From positions 1 to 64,000 of the forward strand of contig JAJPHG010000037.1 in NCBI GenBank assembly GCA_021325375.1: a stretch of DNA of 64,000 nucleotides, read 5' to 3'. The position numbers and the translations under genes are program-made. This document shows, piece after piece, positions 18,438-26,304 of the stretch. How positions within the stretch are numbered: the first letter of the stretch is position 1; the number at the start of each line of letters is the position of its first letter. The notes under the pieces are model-generated. The model was given only the letters and a program-made list of their open reading frames with translations, did no database searches and had not been told where the DNA came from. The DNA comes from Alphaproteobacteria bacterium. GTDB taxonomy: Bacteria; Pseudomonadota; Alphaproteobacteria; Micropepsales; Micropepsaceae.

Positions 18438-18468
18438 TTCTTTCCCCGGAGGGTCAGCGGGGAAAGAA
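18438..18468 (+). promoter_or_regulatory. Leader hairpin upstream of sciP
   Basis: TTCTTTCCCC (18438-18447) and GGGGAAAGAA (18459-18468) are perfect 10-base inverted repeats around an 11-base loop, 33-63 bases before the sciP ATG. A purine-rich tract ending AAGGAAGAAGACA leads to the start. There is no T-run after the hairpin, so it is not a terminator. It may be a leader-RNA structure or a protein-binding palindrome. Confidence 0.5.
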
Positions 18469-18500
18469 GACAAGGAAGACAAGCAAGAAGGAAGAAGACA

Positions 18501-18779
18501 ATGGGACGTGATGGAAGAATAAACCCCGACTATGTGATCGGGCCGGACGGGCGCAGCCTCACCCTTGCCGATCTGCCCAAGCGCGACACCACGCGCTGGA
18601 TCACGCGCCGCAAGGCCGAGGTCGTCGCCGCCGTGCAGGGCGGTCTCATCAGCCTCGAGGATGCGTGCGAGCGCTACCGGCTGTCGCTCGAGGAGTATCT
18701 CTCCTGGCAGCACGCCATCGCGCAACACGGCCTCGACGGGCTGCGCGCGACGCATGTGCAGGACTATCGCGGCCACTGA
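18501..18779 (+). CDS. sciP: CtrA inhibitor SciP (DUF1153)
   Basis: The 92-residue protein has the DUF1153 pattern: YVIGPDGRSLTLADLPKRD, WITRRKAEVVAAVQGG and the helix-turn-helix segment SLEDACERYRLSLEEYLSWQ. In Caulobacter SciP binds CtrA in G1 and blocks it from recruiting RNA polymerase, so its presence implies a CtrA cell-cycle circuit in this organism. The ATG at 18501 has AAGGAAG upstream; the longer frame from 18396 runs through the leader hairpin and is rejected. Length matches the family. It is a single-gene unit with its own leader and terminator. Confidence 0.93.
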   Translation: MGRDGRINPDYVIGPDGRSLTLADLPKRDTTRWITRRKAEVVAAVQGGLISLEDACERYRLSLEEYLSWQHAIAQHGLDGLRATHVQDYRGH

Positions 18780-18804
18780 GCAGACATCCCGTGGCGTGCG
18801 CGAG

Positions 18805-18843
18805 GAGCGCGGAGACCCCACCTCTCCGCGCTCTTTGCCTTTT
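18805..18843 (+). terminator. Rho-independent terminator of sciP
   Basis: GAGCGCGGAGA and TCTCCGCGCTC form a perfect 11-pair stem with a seven-base loop, followed by TTTGCCTTTT. It begins 26 bp after the sciP stop and reaches the stop of the convergent GloVer gene, so it also keeps the two transcripts apart. Confidence 0.9.
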
Positions 18844-20105
18844 CAGGGCGTGATCTCGAAGATCGTGCCGCCCAGGTTCTGATGTCCGGTGCCTCCGTCG
18901 ACGGTATTGCCCAGCAGATTGCCTTTCCCGTCAGAGACGAGCCCGACATTGGGAGACGCGCCGTCCAGGCAGGGAAGGCCTCCGTCGCAGAAGCTGTAGA
19001 GCACCTGATAGTTGGAGCCGCTGTATTCGAAAACCGTGCCAGTCCCGCCTTGGCCGCCCGCCGGCGTGGTTCCGAAGATATTTCCGTTCCCGTCGACGTA
19101 CACGTTTCCCCTGGGCTCGGCGCCATCGGTGCAGGTCTCCTCGCCCGCGCAGAAATCGTGCAGCTTGACGAAAGTTCCCGACGCATCGATCTCGTAGAGC
19201 ACGCCCACGCCCACGCTGCCGCCCATATCGGTGATGCCGTAGAAATTCCCGTTGGCGTCCATCGCGCCGGCCCTGAAAGGCTCCTTGCCGTCGGCGCAGT
19301 TCGCCTGCGAGCAGAAAGTGTAGAGCGTCGTGAGCGTCGAGCCCTGGAACTTGAAGACCGTGCCGTTGCCGCCGTTCGTCGTGCCATAAAGCGTTCCCGA
19401 CGCGTCGGAGAAGACGCCGGTCGGCCCGATGCCGTCAGAGCAACTCGGCACGATGCTGCAGAAGCTGTAGAGCACCTTCTCCGACCACTTACCGCCGCTC
19501 AGCTGCAGCCTGAAGATCGCGCCGAAATTGTGAGCGCCACCGCTGATCGTCACGCCGTAGAGCGGCGAGACGCCGTCGTAGAACGCGCCGGACTGCTGGC
19601 CCTGATAGGTCAGCTGCGCCGCGTCATGCCCGTCGGGACACCCGGATTTCTTGCAGAAGCTGTAGAGCGTGATCAGCTTGTGCGTCGTGGTGAGTTCGAA
19701 GATCGCGCCGGCGCCGTGCTTTCCGCCCTCGGTCGTGACGCCGTAGAGATTGCCCGCGACATCGATGACCAGCTGGCCCGACGGCTCGAAGCCGTCGGAG
19801 CAGTCGAGCTTCCTGCAGAAGCTGTAGATCGCCTTCTCCTTGCGGCCCTTAAGCTGATAGATGACGCCGCATCCCGTGCTGACGCAGTGCGCGTTCTGGA
19901 TGCCGCCGGTCTGCGTCATGCCGTAGAAAGTGCCGTTCGCGTCGACGGCGAGCGGCGTCACGGGCAACCTGCCGTCCGCGCAGTCCGTCACGGAACAGAA
20001 ATTGTAGAGCGACTTGAACGTGGCGGCCTTCGCGGCGCCGCCATTTGCCGCGCATATGAGCCCCGCCGCGAGCGCGATCGCGGCCCATCCATATCCGTAT
20101 TTCAT
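18843..20105 (-). CDS. Secreted GloVer-repeat protein B, seven cysteine-paired repeats
   Basis: The 420-residue protein has a signal peptide ending near NGGAAKAATF, then seven repeats of about 55 residues. Each repeat carries a marker like LYSFC(x4-5)C(S/A)DG followed by G(N/T)xYGxTxxGG and GxxFxL. This is the pattern of the choice-of-anchor GloVer (TIGR03803) repeats. Seven repeats suggest a seven-bladed propeller, and each marker holds two cysteines that could bond within the blade. The start at 20105 has GGGGGAAG upstream; an in-frame ATG at 20123 lacks one. Paralogous to the gene at 20408-21703. Function unknown; an extracellular location is inferred. Confidence 0.82.
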   Translation of the reverse strand: MKYGYGWAAIALAAGLICAANGGAAKAATFKSLYNFCSVTDCADGRLPVTPLAVDANGTFYGMTQTGGIQNAHCVSTGCGVIYQLKGRKEKAIYSFCRKLDCSDGFEPSGQLVIDVAGNLYGVTTEGGKHGAGAIFELTTTHKLITLYSFCKKSGCPDGHDAAQLTYQGQQSGAFYDGVSPLYGVTISGGAHNFGAIFRLQLSGGKWSEKVLYSFCSIVPSCSDGIGPTGVFSDASGTLYGTTNGGNGTVFKFQGSTLTTLYTFCSQANCADGKEPFRAGAMDANGNFYGITDMGGSVGVGVLYEIDASGTFVKLHDFCAGEETCTDGAEPRGNVYVDGNGNIFGTTPAGGQGGTGTVFEYSGSNYQVLYSFCDGGLPCLDGASPNVGLVSDGKGNLLGNTVDGGTGHQNLGGTIFEITP

Positions 20106-20203
20106 GTGCTTCCCCCAAAACACGCCCCAGGACCGTCACTCTAGGCGACCGATTCCAGACGATCAACTTAGTCGCGAGGCACGTGTCGCGCGGCCGGTCA
20201 CGC

Positions 20204-20390
20204 TTAGGTGGAAGCGTCGCGCTCCTTCGGCAGCACGGGCGCGCCCTCCGCGAAAGCGCGGGCGGCGGAGACGAACTCGCTCGGCATCATCACGACCGTC
20301 ATCGTGTTCTGCTCGGCGCCGATCTCGGTGAGCATGTGCATGCGGCGCAATTCGAGCGCGGCGGACGTGCGCATGCTCTCGTCCGCCGCC
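20204..20390 (-). pseudogene. 3' remnant of a slipin gene
   Basis: About 177 bases (20214-20390) match the 3' end of the intact slipin gene at a constant offset of 1555 with no gaps and about eight mismatches. The remnant still reads LTEIGAEQNTMTVVMMPSEF and its own stop at 20204-20206, but nothing of the N-terminal 200 residues. It sits between the two GloVer paralogues just as the intact slipin sits before the first, so it is best read as the scar of a tandem duplication of [slipin 3' end + GloVer gene]. Confidence 0.9.
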
Positions 20391-20407
20391 CCGCTCTACT
20401 TGCTTTT

Positions 20408-21703
20408 CTACGGCGTGAATTCGAAGACCGTGCCGCTCTGCCCGAATTTTCCCGCGCCGCCCTGAGAGGTCATGCCAAGGAAGCCGCCGGCTCCGTCGGG
20501 CAGCAGCGTCGCGTCGGGATTGTCGCCGTCGGCGCAACTCGCCCGGCTGCAGAAATTGTACAATACCTGATAGGTACCGCCGCTCATCTTGTAGACCGTG
20601 CCGTGGCCCGTCGATCCTCCCTTGCCGGTGAGGCCGATCAGGTTGCCGCCGGAATCGACATAGGGGGCCGTATACGGCGTCATGCCGTCGCTGCAATTCG
20701 TCTGGCCGCAGAAATCGTAGAGCTTCGTGTAGGTGCCATCGAGCGAGAGTTTGTAGAGCACGCCGCCGCCATTGACGCCGCCCTTCGTCGTGACCCCATA
20801 GAGATTGCCCTGCGCGTCCAGCGCCAGAGCACCGGAAGGCGTCTGGCCGTCGGCGCAGCCGGCAAGCGTGCAGAACGAATACAGCACCGTAAGGCTCGTG
20901 CCGTGGATCTTGAACGCCACGCCGCTGTCTTGACCATTCGCGCCGCCACGATCCGTCGTGCCATAGAGATCGCCGGCTGGGTCCGCGACAACGCCTTCGG
21001 GACCGTCGCCATCCGCTCCATCGGGCTCGGAGCAGAAACTATGAACCAACGACTCGACTGATTTTTTTGCGTGCGGCACGAGCTTGAAAATGGCGCCGCA
21101 ATTGTTCTTTCCGCCTTCCGTCGGGCCGTAGAGCGGCGACACGCCGTCATACGGCGCGCCCGCCGCCGCGCCCGCATAGGTCAGCGCGGCCGCACTCGCG
21201 AACGAGCTGCCGCCGTCCTTGCATTTGCTCTTGCGGCAAAAGCTGTAGAGCACGTGCAACCTACCGTCCGGCGACAGCATGAAGACGTCGCCGCCGATAT
21301 TCGCCCCGCCGGCCTCCGTCGTGCCGTAGAGATTTCCCGAGACGTCGATAATCAGACCGGCACCGGGCCTGGCGCCGTCGGAGCAATCGGTATCCACGCA
21401 GAAGCGATAGAGGACCTTGATCGCGCCGTGCTTCTTCGGAGCGGAAGCGGGAATCTCGAAGATCGTGCCGCAGCTGATGGTTTGGCAAAGAGGACCGCTG
21501 GTATTGCCGCCTTCGAAGGTCACGCCGTAGGCGTTGCCCGCTTCGTCCCTGACCAGCGGACCGATCGGTGCGATGCCGTCGGCGCAGTTCCTCTGGGAGC
21601 AGAAAGCGTAAATGGTGCTCAGCGTCGCGGCGTGCGCGACGCTCGATGCGCAGAAAATTCCCGCCGCGAGGATCGCCGCGGCCAGCCCATGGACGTATCG
21701 CAT
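20408..21703 (-). CDS. Secreted GloVer-repeat protein A, seven repeats
   Basis: The 431-residue protein has a signal peptide (AAAILAAGIFCASSVAHA) and seven repeats with markers such as IYAFCSQRNCADG, LYRFCVDTDCSDG and LYNFCSRASCADG. In repeat four the second cysteine is lost (VHSFCSEPDGADG). GAGAGGAT precedes the ATG at 21703. It is similar throughout to protein B and lies directly after slipin on the same strand (46 bp), so co-transcription with slipin is plausible. No catalytic residues recognised. Confidence 0.82.
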   Translation of the reverse strand: MRYVHGLAAAILAAGIFCASSVAHAATLSTIYAFCSQRNCADGIAPIGPLVRDEAGNAYGVTFEGGNTSGPLCQTISCGTIFEIPASAPKKHGAIKVLYRFCVDTDCSDGARPGAGLIIDVSGNLYGTTEAGGANIGGDVFMLSPDGRLHVLYSFCRKSKCKDGGSSFASAAALTYAGAAAGAPYDGVSPLYGPTEGGKNNCGAIFKLVPHAKKSVESLVHSFCSEPDGADGDGPEGVVADPAGDLYGTTDRGGANGQDSGVAFKIHGTSLTVLYSFCTLAGCADGQTPSGALALDAQGNLYGVTTKGGVNGGGVLYKLSLDGTYTKLYDFCGQTNCSDGMTPYTAPYVDSGGNLIGLTGKGGSTGHGTVYKMSGGTYQVLYNFCSRASCADGDNPDATLLPDGAGGFLGMTSQGGAGKFGQSGTVFEFTP

Positions 21704-21749
21704 CGCATCCTCTCGCACAACCGCGAGATGCAATCTACACGGAAGGCCC

Positions 21750-22556
21750 CTAGCCATCAATCGCAGGCGCGTCGCGCTCTTTCGGCAGTACGGGCGCGCC
21801 CTCCGCGAAAGCGCGGGCGGCGGAGACGAACTCGCTCGGCATCATCACCACCGTCATCGTGTTCTGCTCGGCGCCGATCTCGGTGAGCATCTGCATGCGG
21901 CGCAATTCGAGCGCGGCGGGGGTGCGCATGATCTCGTCCGCGGCCTCGCGCAGCTTGACCGCGGCCTCGAGCTCGGCTTCGGCCTTGATGATGCGCGCAC
22001 GCTTCTCGCGCAGGGCCTCGGCCTCCTGCGCCATCGCGCGCTGCATGGAGGCGGGGATCTCGACGTTCTTCATCTCGACCGCCTGGATCTCGACGCCCCA
22101 GGCCTCGGTGACCTGGTCGACACGGTCCTTCAGCATGATCGCGAGCTTCTCGCGGTCCTTGAGCACGTCGTCGAGGGTGTGCTGGCCGATCAGGTTGCGC
22201 AGCGTGGTGAGTGCGACCTGGATGACGGCGTTGCGCACGTTCTGCACCTCGATGATGGCGAGGTCGGGCTTGACGATGCGGTACCAGATGACGGCGTTGG
22301 CCTTCACCGGCACGTTGTCGCGCGTCATCGCCTCCTGCTGCTCGACGCCGTCGGTGAAGACGCGCATGTCGACCTTGACCGCGCGCTCGACGCCCAAAGG
22401 GATGATCCAGAACAGGCCCGGCGTCCGCGTGGCCATGAAGCGGCCGAAGCGGAACACCAGAGCGCGCTCGTATTGCTGGGCGACGCGGAAGCCCGTGAGG
22501 AAGAGGATGAAAAGGACAACGACGATCACGAGAAGCAGTTCGGGCATGTTCGCCAC
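21750..22556 (-). CDS. Slipin (stomatin/SPFH band 7 family protein)
   Basis: The 268-residue protein has one N-terminal membrane segment (LLLVIVVVLFILFLTGF), an SPFH domain (QQYERALVFRFGRF, VDMRVFTDGVEQQEAMTRDN) and a helical coiled-coil region (AMAQEAEALREKRARIIKAE). Slipins form oligomeric rings on membranes and are often linked to NfeD-type partners and membrane stress; no NfeD gene is visible here. It is divergent from the methyltransferase gene with 130 bp between starts. Its 3' end is duplicated at 20204-20390. Confidence 0.9.
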   Translation of the reverse strand: MANMPELLLVIVVVLFILFLTGFRVAQQYERALVFRFGRFMATRTPGLFWIIPLGVERAVKVDMRVFTDGVEQQEAMTRDNVPVKANAVIWYRIVKPDLAIIEVQNVRNAVIQVALTTLRNLIGQHTLDDVLKDREKLAIMLKDRVDQVTEAWGVEIQAVEMKNVEIPASMQRAMAQEAEALREKRARIIKAEAELEAAVKLREAADEIMRTPAALELRRMQMLTEIGAEQNTMTVVMMPSEFVSAARAFAEGAPVLPKERDAPAIDG

Positions 22557-22686
22557 CCCTTAAAATCTCGGCACCCCGATAGATAGGCGTTGCGGGCGGC
22601 TTTTGTAAGGCGGCCCGTCACACAATCGTGTATCGTCCGGCGTTGGGGGCGGCATATCTTGCTGCGTCCGAATTCGGGGGAAGATC

Positions 22687-23427
22687 ATGAAATTTCGCCT
22701 TGGCGTGGCAGTGGCCGCGATTGCGTTTTCCTTGGCCGGCCATGCGGATGCGGCGCCCTCGGCGATCATGGCGGCCGTGGCCGATGCCTCGCGCCCGCAG
22801 GCCGACCGCGACGCGGACGCGCGGCGCAAGCCGGCTGAGACGCTCGCGTTCTCGGGCGTGAAGGCCGGCGACGTCGTCGGCGAGTTCCTGCCCGGCGGCG
22901 GCTACTACACGCGAATGCTGAGCGACGTCGTGGGACCGAAAGGCAAGGTCTACGCGCTCGAGACGACGCGCTGGGGCAAGGAGAACTACGACTCGACCAA
23001 GGCGGTGCTGAGCGAGAAGGGCCGCGGCAACGTCCGCTTCGACGGCCGGCCGTTCGGCGAGTTCTATCTGCCCGAACAAGTCGACCTGTTCTGGACGACG
23101 CTCAACTATCACGACCTGCACATCGCCAAATACGGCGTGGTCGACATGGCCAAGTTCAACAAGGAGGTCTACGACGCGCTGAAGCCGGGCGGCATCTATT
23201 TCATCACCGACCACGTAGCCAACCCGGGCACCACGGACGCGCAGATCGCGGACCTGCACCGCATCGACAAGGCCGTGCTGATCAAGGAAGTCGAAGCCGC
23301 CGGCTTCAAGCTGGTCGGCGAGAGCAAAGCGCTTTCCAACCCCGCCGACGACCACACCAAGACGGTCTTCGACAAGGCGATCCAGGGCCACACCGACCAG
23401 ATGATGCTGAAGTTCAGGAAGCCGTGA
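22687..23427 (+). CDS. Exported class I SAM-methyltransferase-like protein
   Basis: The 246-residue protein has a clear signal peptide (VAVAAIAFSLAGHADA) and then a Rossmann methyltransferase fold: VVGEFLPGGGYYTRMLSDVV in place of the usual motif I, VYALET as motif II, and ALKPGGIYFITDH. A periplasmic SAM-dependent methyltransferase is unexpected because SAM is cytoplasmic, yet this predicted-secreted family recurs in proteobacteria. Motif I has a proline in the glycine loop, so activity is unproven. It overlaps the next gene by four bases. Confidence 0.8.
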   Translation: MKFRLGVAVAAIAFSLAGHADAAPSAIMAAVADASRPQADRDADARRKPAETLAFSGVKAGDVVGEFLPGGGYYTRMLSDVVGPKGKVYALETTRWGKENYDSTKAVLSEKGRGNVRFDGRPFGEFYLPEQVDLFWTTLNYHDLHIAKYGVVDMAKFNKEVYDALKPGGIYFITDHVANPGTTDAQIADLHRIDKAVLIKEVEAAGFKLVGESKALSNPADDHTKTVFDKAIQGHTDQMMLKFRKP

Positions 23428-23819
23428 CCAAGACGCTCTCCGCCCTCCTCATCCTCGGCGCGGCCGTCACCGCGTTCTACTGGTGGAACTATTTCACCGG
23501 CGGCGACGTGATGGTCAGCCATGAGCGCTGGTACACGGCGTTCGAGTCGAGCTTTCCCGTCGCCGACGGTTGGATGGCGGTCTGCATGGCGGTCGCAGGC
23601 GTGGGGCTTTGGCGCGGCGACGGCTGGGGCGCACGGGCGGGACTGCTCGCGGGCTCGGCGCTTCTCTATCTCGCGGCGATGGACATCACCTTCGACGTCG
23701 AGAACCACATGTACGCGATGGCCGCGGCGAACGATGCGATGAAGTTCGAGGTATTCATCAACGCCACGACGCTCGCGCTCGGCATCTGGACGATCCTGGT
23801 TTCCTGGCGGCGCGCCTGA
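23424..23819 (+). CDS. Four-helix membrane protein, unknown
   Basis: The 131-residue protein starts at a GTG overlapping the previous stop (GTGA). It has about four hydrophobic segments, including TLSALLILGAAVTAFYWW and LLAGSALLYLAAMDITFDV. WWNYFTGG near the N-terminus and WTILVSWRRA at the end are notable. It is translationally coupled to the exported methyltransferase-like protein, suggesting a joint role at the membrane. No family assigned. Confidence 0.7.
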   Translation: MTKTLSALLILGAAVTAFYWWNYFTGGDVMVSHERWYTAFESSFPVADGWMAVCMAVAGVGLWRGDGWGARAGLLAGSALLYLAAMDITFDVENHMYAMAAANDAMKFEVFINATTLALGIWTILVSWRRA

Positions 23820-23832
23820 GGCCGCGCAACCA

Positions 23833-24324
23833 TCACGTGTCCAGCCGCTCGATCCCGCCCGCGCCTTCGGGGAGCGCCGCGAGGAGTTCCCGGGCACTCT
23901 TTCCCGTGACCGGATGGCGCCAGTCCGGCGCGGCGTCGGCCAGCGGCACCAGCACGAAGGCGCGATCGCTCAGCCTTGGGTGCGGCAGGATCGGCGGCCC
24001 CGCCTCGACGCGTCCATCATAGTCGACGATATCGAGATCGAGCGTTCGCGGCGCGTTTTTTTCGGAACGCTTGCGCCCATAGGACGTTTCCGTTCGTTGC
24101 AGCACGGCCATGAGCCCGGCCGGAGAAAGATCGCTGCCCACGACCGCGACGGCGTTCACATAGTCGGGATCGCGCGGGTCGGGCCATGCTTGCGTGCGAT
24201 AGAACGGCGAAACCGTAAGAATTCGCACATTCCTCCCCTCGAGATCGGCAAGCGCCGCGCAAAGCGTGTCGCGCGGCGTGCCGGCATGGGAGTTAAGATT
24301 TGAGCCCAGCGCGATAACGATCAT
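23833..24324 (-). CDS. folK: Hydroxymethyldihydropterin pyrophosphokinase
   Basis: The 163-residue protein has the HPPK signature: IVIALGSNLNSHAGTPRDTL, SPFYRTQAWPDPRDPDYVN and NAPRTLDLDIVDYDG followed by LPHPRLSDRAFVLVPL. It transfers pyrophosphate from ATP to 6-hydroxymethyl-7,8-dihydropterin in folate synthesis. The ATG at 24324 fits the family better than the one at 24342. It stands alone here, without folP or folB. Confidence 0.94.
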   Translation of the reverse strand: MIVIALGSNLNSHAGTPRDTLCAALADLEGRNVRILTVSPFYRTQAWPDPRDPDYVNAVAVVGSDLSPAGLMAVLQRTETSYGRKRSEKNAPRTLDLDIVDYDGRVEAGPPILPHPRLSDRAFVLVPLADAAPDWRHPVTGKSARELLAALPEGAGGIERLDT

Positions 24325-24454
24325 TGCCGCGTTATACTTCAAGACAAAATTCCGCGCGAATTCGCTTGCGTGGGCCGCGCGCGGATGGATACAAAGGTTT
24401 CGGGCGTCGGGGGAGATTTGCCCGTTCGGCCATCGCGTTTGATTGGAGGCTATT

Positions 24455-25033
24455 ATGCTTTTCTACCCGCAGGAAAAACTCGCTATTTTCATCGACGGCG
24501 CCAACCTCTACGGCGCCGCGAAGGGCCTTCAGTTCGACATCGATTATAAGCGGCTGCTGGAGCTGTTCGCGCGCAAGGGCATCCTGGTGCGCGCGTTCTA
24601 CTACACCGCGGTCGCCGAGGATCAGGAGTTCTCGCCGCTGCGTCCGCTGGTCGACTGGCTCGACTACAACGGCTTCGCGGTGGTGACCAAGCCTCTCAAG
24701 GAATTCACCGACGCCCAGGGGCGCCGCCGCGTCAAGGGCAACATGGACATCGAGCTCGCCATCGACGTGATGGAGATGGCCGATCAGGTCGACCACATCG
24801 TGATCTTCTCCGGCGACGGCGATTTCCGCCGCCTCGTCGAGGCCGCGCAGCGCAAGGGTCGCCGCGTCAGCGTCGTCTCCACCATCCGCACCCAGCCACC
24901 GATGGTCTCCGACGATCTGCGCCGCCAGGCCGACAATTTCATCGAGCTCGAAGAGCTCAAGCCGATGATCATGCGTGAAGGCGGCCCGCGCAGCGCGCAC
25001 ACCCAGGCGCCGGCCTACGCGCAGACCGCGTGA
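24455..25033 (+). CDS. NYN domain protein (LabA/DUF88 family)
   Basis: The 192-residue protein has the PIN-like NYN motifs LAIFIDGANLYGAAKG, KGNMDIELAIDVMEMAD and VIFSGDGDFRRLVEAAQRKG, which supply the acidic residues of a metal-dependent ribonuclease centre. GGAGG lies five bases before the ATG; the TTG at 24443 is rejected. Its stop overlaps the UDG gene start (GTGA). The RNA target is unknown. Confidence 0.9.
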   Translation: MLFYPQEKLAIFIDGANLYGAAKGLQFDIDYKRLLELFARKGILVRAFYYTAVAEDQEFSPLRPLVDWLDYNGFAVVTKPLKEFTDAQGRRRVKGNMDIELAIDVMEMADQVDHIVIFSGDGDFRRLVEAAQRKGRRVSVVSTIRTQPPMVSDDLRRQADNFIELEELKPMIMREGGPRSAHTQAPAYAQTA

Positions 25034-25671
25034 GCGCAGCCGAGCCAAGGCGCGACTGCCCGCTCTGCCCGAGGCTTGCCGCGTTCCGCGCGGCGAACCG
25101 CGAGGTCTATCCGGACTATTTCAACGACCCGGTGCCGAGCTTCATCGGCAACAATGTCCGTCTGCTGATCGTCGGCCTCGCGCCCGGCCTGCACGGCGCC
25201 AACAAGACCGGCCGGCCGTTCACCGGCGACTGGGCGGGCGACCTGCTCTATGCGACGCTTCTGGGTCATGGCCTGGCGCGCGGCGAATACCGCGAGCGCG
25301 CCGATGACGGGCTCGCGCTCGTCGACTGCGCGATCACCAACGCGGTGCGCTGCGTGCCGCCCGAGAACAAGCCCCTGCCCGCCGAGATCAAGACCTGCCG
25401 CCAATTCCTGACCGGCCAGATCGCCGCCCTCCCGCACCTGCACGCGATCCTGGCGCTCGGCAAGATCGCGCATGACAGCGTCTGCGACGCGCTGGGCGCC
25501 AAGAAATCCGCGCACCCCTTCAAGCACGGCGCGCAATACGAAGTCGGCGCGCTCACGCTGGTTTCGAGCTATCACTGCAGCCGCTACAACACCAACACCG
25601 GCGTGTTGACCGAGGCGATGTTCGATGCGGTGGTCAAGCAAGCCAAGATCGCCGCGATGCCGATGATTTGA
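25030..25671 (+). CDS. Uracil-DNA glycosylase, family 5 (UDGb)
   Basis: The 213-residue protein has the family 5 motif A, GLAPGLHGANKTGRPF, followed by TGDWAG, and motif B as SSYHCSRYNTNTG. Two N-terminal cysteines (CPLCPRLAAF) and C348/C382-type residues (NAVRCVPPENK, KTCRQFLTG) fit a 4Fe-4S cluster. Family 5 enzymes remove uracil and some deaminated purines and lack the polar activating residue of family 1. Coupled to the NYN gene. Confidence 0.9.
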   Translation: MSAAEPRRDCPLCPRLAAFRAANREVYPDYFNDPVPSFIGNNVRLLIVGLAPGLHGANKTGRPFTGDWAGDLLYATLLGHGLARGEYRERADDGLALVDCAITNAVRCVPPENKPLPAEIKTCRQFLTGQIAALPHLHAILALGKIAHDSVCDALGAKKSAHPFKHGAQYEVGALTLVSSYHCSRYNTNTGVLTEAMFDAVVKQAKIAAMPMI

Positions 25672-25679
25672 GCCCCAAC

Positions 25680-25813
25680 TGTCATCCCCGGCGAGCATCG
25701 CGTGCGAAGCATGCGATGCGAGGGAAGGGGACCCAGGTGACTGGGTTGAGGAGCCCAGTCACCTGGGTCCCCTTCCCCTCGCGCCGCGTTGCGGCGCTCG
25801 GCCGGGGATGACA
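25680..25813. repeat. Single 134-bp inverted-repeat element (TGTCATCCCCGG...CCGGGGATGACA)
   Basis: Outer ends TGTCATCCCCGGC and GCCGGGGATGACA are inverted. The centre is a near-perfect hairpin with arms GGGGACCCAGGTGACTGGG and CCCAGTCACCTGGGTCCCC. It lies between the convergent ends of the UDG and smpB genes and would form a strong hairpin in both transcripts. Elements of this type are common between genes in Rhizobiales-like genomes. No coding capacity. Confidence 0.8.
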
Positions 25814-25830
25814 ATTTGTGAAACCACTCC

Positions 25831-26304
25831 TCACCCCTTATCCCGCATCAGCCGGGCCTTGTCGCGCTGCCAGTCGCGTTTCTTCTCGGTCTCGCGCTTG
25901 TCGTGGAGCTTCTTGCCCTTGGCGATGCCGAGTTCGACCTTGGCGATGCCTTTGGGATTGAAGTAGAGGCGCAGCGGCACGAGCGTCATGCCTTCGCGCT
26001 GGATCGCGGCGGCGAGCTTGCCGGCTTCGCGCTTGTGGACGAGCAATTTGCGCTGACGCCGCGGCTCGTGATTGAAGCGGCTGGCTTGCGTGTATTCGGG
26101 GATGTAGGCGTTGACGAGGAACAACTCGCCGTCCTTCGCATAGGCATAGGACTCCGCGATGGTCGAGCGGCCGCCGCGCAGCGACTTCACCTCGGAGCCG
26201 AACAGCATCAGCCCCGCTTCCAGCGTGTCCTCGATGAAATAGGAGAAGCGCGCCTTGCGGTTGTCGGCGACGACCTTCTTTTCCGGATCGGCTTTCTTGG
26301 CCAT
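25831..26304 (-). CDS. smpB: SsrA-binding protein SmpB
   Basis: The 157-residue protein has the conserved [38 protein letters not shown] and the basic tail [19 protein letters not shown]. It delivers tmRNA to stalled ribosomes for trans-translation. It starts at an ATG overlapping the dapA stop, the common alphaproteobacterial dapA-smpB pair. The tmRNA gene itself is not in this window. Confidence 0.96.
   Translation of the reverse strand: MAKKADPEKKVVADNRKARFSYFIEDTLEAGLMLFGSEVKSLRGGRSTIAESYAYAKDGELFLVNAYIPEYTQASRFNHEPRRQRKLLVHKREAGKLAAAIQREGMTLVPLRLYFNPKGIAKVELGIAKGKKLHDKRETEKKRDWQRDKARLMRDKG

Noticed and set aside
18396..18500. Longer SciP from 18396
   Set aside because: The added residues translate the leader hairpin and a purine tract; the family starts at about MGRDG/INPDYVIGPDG.
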